Origin: Chrysopilus asiliformis
Taxonomy: Eukaryota; Arthropoda; Insecta; Diptera; Rhagionidae
Length of the DNA: 64,000 nucleotides
NCBI GenBank assembly: GCA_964034945.1
Contig: OZ035960.1
Span: 109,120,324-109,184,323 of the forward strand
Direction: 5' to 3'
The position numbers were made by a program, and so were the translations under genes. The notes below the pieces were generated by a model. It was not told the DNA's origin, made no database searches, and saw nothing but the letters and a program-made list of their open reading frames with translations. This document shows positions 60,426 to 64,000 of this stretch, one piece after another (position 1 is the first letter of the stretch; every line of letters starts with the position of its first letter).

Positions 60426-62209
60426 ATGGATTCCGACGTAAAATCTGCGTGTTTTAGTGAAATTTCACACAAGATTCTTGATAATTCTCAAAAGGTAAGA
60501 TTTTATATTTCGAGTTTATCCAAAATTACGACATAATAAAATTTATATCCCAGTATTTAAAAAAAACGCAATACCAAATTTGAGTCACTAGATTTTAAGA
60601 GCTAATTCAAAATTCAATAAAAACATTAATTTCAGGTTAATATAAACGAAATCTCAAATCTATGGGGTGTTTCTATGAAGGAAAGCTCTGAGCTGTTAGC
60701 CGAATGGTCTTCAAAACAGCCGAAAAAGGAATTCAAAAAGGAGTACTTAATAAAGGGTATCGATAAAAAAGGGAGTCCTCGAATAACGGTTTGTAAAAAA
60801 ATTGCGAAGTTGATTTTTTTAATTCAACGACTAAATTTTAGATTCTATCAGAGACTTGCAGGGAAAAAATAAACAAATATTTTAAACAGCACCAAGAAAT
60901 ATTGTATAGCCTTGATGTTATTAGTGCCTCTAATCCTTTGAAAATTCTGGATATTACAGAAAGCAAATTGTATAAAGGAAATATTTTTGTAGTCCGAAAA
61001 AATTGATTCTTATTTGTTTATTTTAGTGTAACACTTCCTTTGGAATCTCACAAAAGAGTTAATATAGATGTTATTGTGGAAGACAAACCACCGCCGTTGA
61101 AACAAGAAAAAACACAAAATGTTACTAAAATGGAGACTTCACCAAAGAAGGATGAACTGAAAAAACCGAATTCTGGCTCTGGTCCATCAAGCAGTGGTAA
61201 TAAGAGCCAAAATATTGCATCGCTCTTTGCCAATACGAAAACTAAAAAAGAATCTTCAACTGAAAAATCAGAGAAAACTTCACCTGAAAAGAAAACGTCC
61301 AGTTTAACTAATGGGAACAGCTCCCAAAGGACTAGCTCTAAAACGGTGGATAATAAATCAGCGAAATCAATTGCAAACTTTTTCAACGCTAAACCAACAC
61401 AGAAAACTAGTAATGTGGCACAAATTGTTAAAACAAATGGTGCGACAAAGACTCCGCCACCAGTGCCAATAGAAGTTGAAACAATTGAGATCAGCAGTAC
61501 GTCGCAAGAAACCAGTCAGGAAGATAAGGATAAAAAGAACCCAAGAAAGCGATCCTTCAATGAAAGTGGTATGTAATTAGTCTCTTATTAAATGCACAAA
61601 TGCGTTTTATTATCGGTTTTAAGATTCTGAAGTTGAGAAAGCGCAAGAAAAAAGAGAAGACGAGAATCCCCCCAAGAAAACAAAATGTGGCCCAAAGATG
61701 AAACGCCTGATCGGCAGCCGTATTATGCAGTTGGTTGATAGTAGCGACGAGGATGAACCAGGTAAGCACTATTTAAAAATTTCTGAAATTTTTTTTAGCA
61801 TTTTTCGTATTTAAAATAGAAAAAGAAAACAGTCAGACAACGGAAAATAAGAAAGTCAATGGAAAGGAGGAATCGTCGGATCAAAATGATACCACCACCA
61901 AAATAAAGAAACGCAAAGCGAAGAGAACTGTGACGCGACGATATGAGGACGAAGATGGATATTTAAGTAATTTTTGAGTGCAATTTGTTAAGCGTTTTTT
62001 AATGCATTGAAATTATAGGAACTGTACAAGAGATTGAGGAGTATAGCTGCTCAGACGAAGATGGAAATGTAACCATTGTGGAATCAGCTACGACTGTGTC
62101 GCCGAAAAAGATTAAGAAAAATACTTCTCCAGTATCCCCCAAAAAGAAACCACCACAGAAAACGAAGACCAAGCAAGGATCCATCATGAATTTTTTCACT
62201 AAAAAATGA
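60426..62209 (+). CDS. POLD3: DNA polymerase delta subunit 3 (p66/POLD3)
   Basis: Seven exons: 60426-60494, 60636-60788, 60842-60969, 61027-61568, 61624-61761, 61820-61966 and 62019-62209. They encode 455 aa, all phases consistent. Residues 1-116 form the N-terminal part that in the family binds the B-subunit POLD2 (EISNLWGVSMKESSELLAEW; INKYFKQHQEILYSLDVISA). The rest is a long disordered Lys/Ser/Glu-rich tail. It ends in a canonical PCNA-binding PIP box, QGSIMNFFTKK (445-455). KRTVTRRYEDEDGYLRTVQE matches the conserved block before the tail. Two further short FF/LF motifs are noted in findings. The exon 3 donor (AAATT|GTATAA, 60969) was chosen because only it keeps frame with exon 4. The gene looks intact. 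Confidence 0.92.
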
Positions 62210-62883
62210 TTTTTTTTGCTTATATTAATATTATTAAATAAAATTAATTTCCGTTTATGAGCATTATGTTTGTATGACCTTTTCTAGCAGGATTCTTAGC
62301 ACACAGTGGTGTCATTAAAACCTCTGCAAAAATTTTGTGGGCTCCCCAAAAATTCAAACCCCTGCTTGTTGAAGCTTTTCCTCAATCACCGAATATGAAT
62401 GGTCCGTGTTGAAAATTTACTGAACATTTCAAAGCCTTTTTAAGGAACCAAACTCTGCGAGCCCTAAGACCTCTAGCTGCTATATTGCTGAATCAAAGTG
62501 TAGACTCCCGTCCTCCTAAATGTGTGATGTATTTTATCCCAACAAACCTTTGGAAGAACATTCTTCTGGAAGATCAAAAAACGAATCTTCTAGGCGATAT
62601 GATTAAAATTTTTAGTGAGTTTGTTTTATGTTAATATGTTGAAATGGTGGAATCGTTATTTCTTCGCCAGCGATTCTTCTATATCCCAGGATTCTTCCGG
62701 AAGAATTATATGAGAATCATTAATCTGCATTCGCGACGGTGACAACCTATTCAATATGATGGAAGAATCGCTTGGAATGTGAAAATCAAATTGCAACGAA
62801 CTTGGCTGAACAAAGTGGGGGGTTTTTGGGCGGAGTGACAGTGAATTCCAGTGTTTGCTGGGATATACAACCCCTTACTTAGA

Positions 62884-63046
62884 AACAACTCAATCCATTG
62901 AGCCTGTTCACATTGGTTGAAATAGTCCGCCTAATTCTGACAGAAACTGGCAACATTAAGGCAAGTGGGGCTCAGTCCCACTTTCTCATCTTGCCCTAAT
63001 GTTGCCAGGCGGACTATTTCAACCAATCTGAACATGGCCAATGAGT
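62884..63046. mobile_element. Hairpin MITE, TTGGTTGAAATAGTC family (copy 2)
   Basis: CACATTGGTTGAAATAGTCC and the inverse GGACTATTTCAACCAATCTG bound arms with CAACATTAAGGCAAG and CTTGCCCTAATGTTG around GGGGCTCAGTCCCAC. It is about 90% like 49783-49946, but the right arm lacks the TTTCTGTCAGAATTAG part. It lies between POLD3 and the next gene. Confidence 0.75.
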
Positions 63047-63561
63047 TGAAATTTTAGTCAATAATTTCCCGAGAAAACATTTTTAAGAGAAGCCCAGACG
63101 AAAACAGAAAAAGAGATATTTTCCTTTCTAAAGAAGAAATGTATGGACTCTGAAACACGAATTTTTAAAAAAATCTTTTATTTTTATGAAAACTGCATGT
63201 TTATAATATAAAATGTTTAACAATAAGTCCCTTAATTAGGAAATAGTCTTTGAAAATAATCGAGAAACAATTTTATTAAATTTTTTTTATCACAAATAAA
63301 AAATCGCTAGATCTCTTTTAAAACTATACAAAAACCATCTTTTTTTCTTATTTATCACCTAATTTTGTTACATACCTTGTTAAAAACAGAACGAATCTCT
63401 AAAATATACGTAAATTTAAACAAACAAATTAACGACTACAAAAATCTTTAAAAGACTTCTTTCTATAATCAACAAAACTGCTAAAATTTTGTAATATTTT
63501 AAAAGAGAGACATCGACATACAATAACAATAAGAATAATTTAAAAATATGTATATGTTTTT

Positions 63562-64000
63562 CTATTTGGATGTTGAACTGATATTTAATTTCCTTTCACA
63601 CATACGTTTCACGTGTACTTGATTGGTTGTTTCAGCTTGTTTTAATATTCTTCGTACATCATTTATCCGATTATATTGAACCGCAAGTAAATACGCCGAT
63701 TTAAGCTGCCCAACAAATATATAACATGATATTTTTCTTTCCGGATCAGAAATAGATTTAATTAAGCTATCAAGAGTAGTTTTTACACTAGGATCGGTGG
63801 TATTTGCTGCGGCTTGTATCGATAGTGTTAAAACTTCTTCAATTAATTGTTGGGAATCGCGGCCGTTATTGCTTTTTATGCAATTGATTAACTTTTCAAC
63901 CTCTCCTATTCGATTGTGTCGAGATAAATATTTTGCCGTGGTCCCATACACTTTAATTGTTGAAAGTTTATAGCCTTGGATGATGCTGTTTAGGAAAATT
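63562..64000 (-). CDS. ZFYVE26 (spastizin)-like protein, C-terminal end (partial)
   Basis: A minus-strand open frame enters from beyond 64000 (IIQGYKLSTIKVYGTTAKYL) and ends at 63562. The last 146 codons include KYLSRHNRIGEVEKLINCIK, DPERKISCYIFVGQLKSAYL and RRILKQAETTNQVHVKRMC. This helical repeat matches the C-terminus of ZFYVE26/spastizin as I know it. In mammals that protein works with spatacsin and AP-5 in endolysosome and autophagic lysosome reformation. No start is visible because the gene continues outside. Other alpha-solenoid trafficking proteins are the alternative. Confidence 0.65.
   Translation of the reverse strand, partial: IFLNSIIQGYKLSTIKVYGTTAKYLSRHNRIGEVEKLINCIKSNNGRDSQQLIEEVLTLSIQAAANTTDPSVKTTLDSLIKSISDPERKISCYIFVGQLKSAYLLAVQYNRINDVRRILKQAETTNQVHVKRMCERKLNISSTSK

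Noticed and set aside
61048..61386. Minus-strand 112-codon frame opposite POLD3 exon 4
   Set aside because: Shadow of the Lys/Ser-rich POLD3 tail; hydrophobic, acidic complement without start context.
1..64000. tRNA, rRNA, snRNA genes, CRISPR arrays or bacterial insertions
   Set aside because: None found by eye; the tandem arrays present are satellites and transposon parts, and all genes are spliced insect genes.

Overview
The window is eukaryotic nuclear DNA from an insect, most likely a fly (Diptera). It is AT-rich and has short spliceosomal exons with GT..AG introns. It carries a DUF1091 gene, a family best known from flies, and a PP2A B56 gene resembling Drosophila well-rounded. Interspersed repeats are unusually dense. 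There is no operon, prokaryotic gene, CRISPR array, rRNA or recognisable tRNA. The gene models below were assembled by hand: exons were joined only where splice sites, reading phase and protein similarity agreed.

Layout. 848-1786 (-) is a complete DNAJC30-like mitochondrial J-protein in 3 exons. 3787-5732 (-) is a BTB-BACK-kelch protein in 7 exons. About 8310-8875 (-) is a decayed NUP37-like copy. 9260-9764 (+) is ISCA2 in 2 exons. 10018-14506 (-) is a compact PPP1R21-like coiled-coil protein in 7 exons. 18854-56957 (-) is one very long gene for the PP2A B56 (gamma/delta, well-rounded-like) regulatory subunit: 8 coding exons, a probable second set of 5' exons (36278-36093 and 33150-32709), and a short-form stop made by not splicing the last intron. 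Its second intron holds a DUF1091 secreted-protein gene (41613-42194, -). 60426-62209 (+) is POLD3, the PCNA-binding subunit of DNA polymerase delta, in 7 exons. 63562-64000 (-) is the C-terminal end of a ZFYVE26/spastizin-like gene that runs off the window.

The genes form no pathway and look like ordinary housekeeping neighbours. What stands out is the mobile DNA between and inside them. Several non-autonomous elements can be delimited to the base: two hAT elements with 8-bp target duplications, a TTAA-flanked piggyBac-type element, PIF/Harbinger-type elements with TTA or TAA duplications, and pogo/Tigger-like elements with TA duplications. There are also a poly(A) retroelement with a 12-bp duplication, two 5'-truncated LINE-like tails ending in CCTAA repeats, a dead Tc/mariner-class transposase, many foldback hairpins, and repeat-inside-repeat nesting. 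Much of this lies in the introns of the B56 gene, which is transcribed across it.
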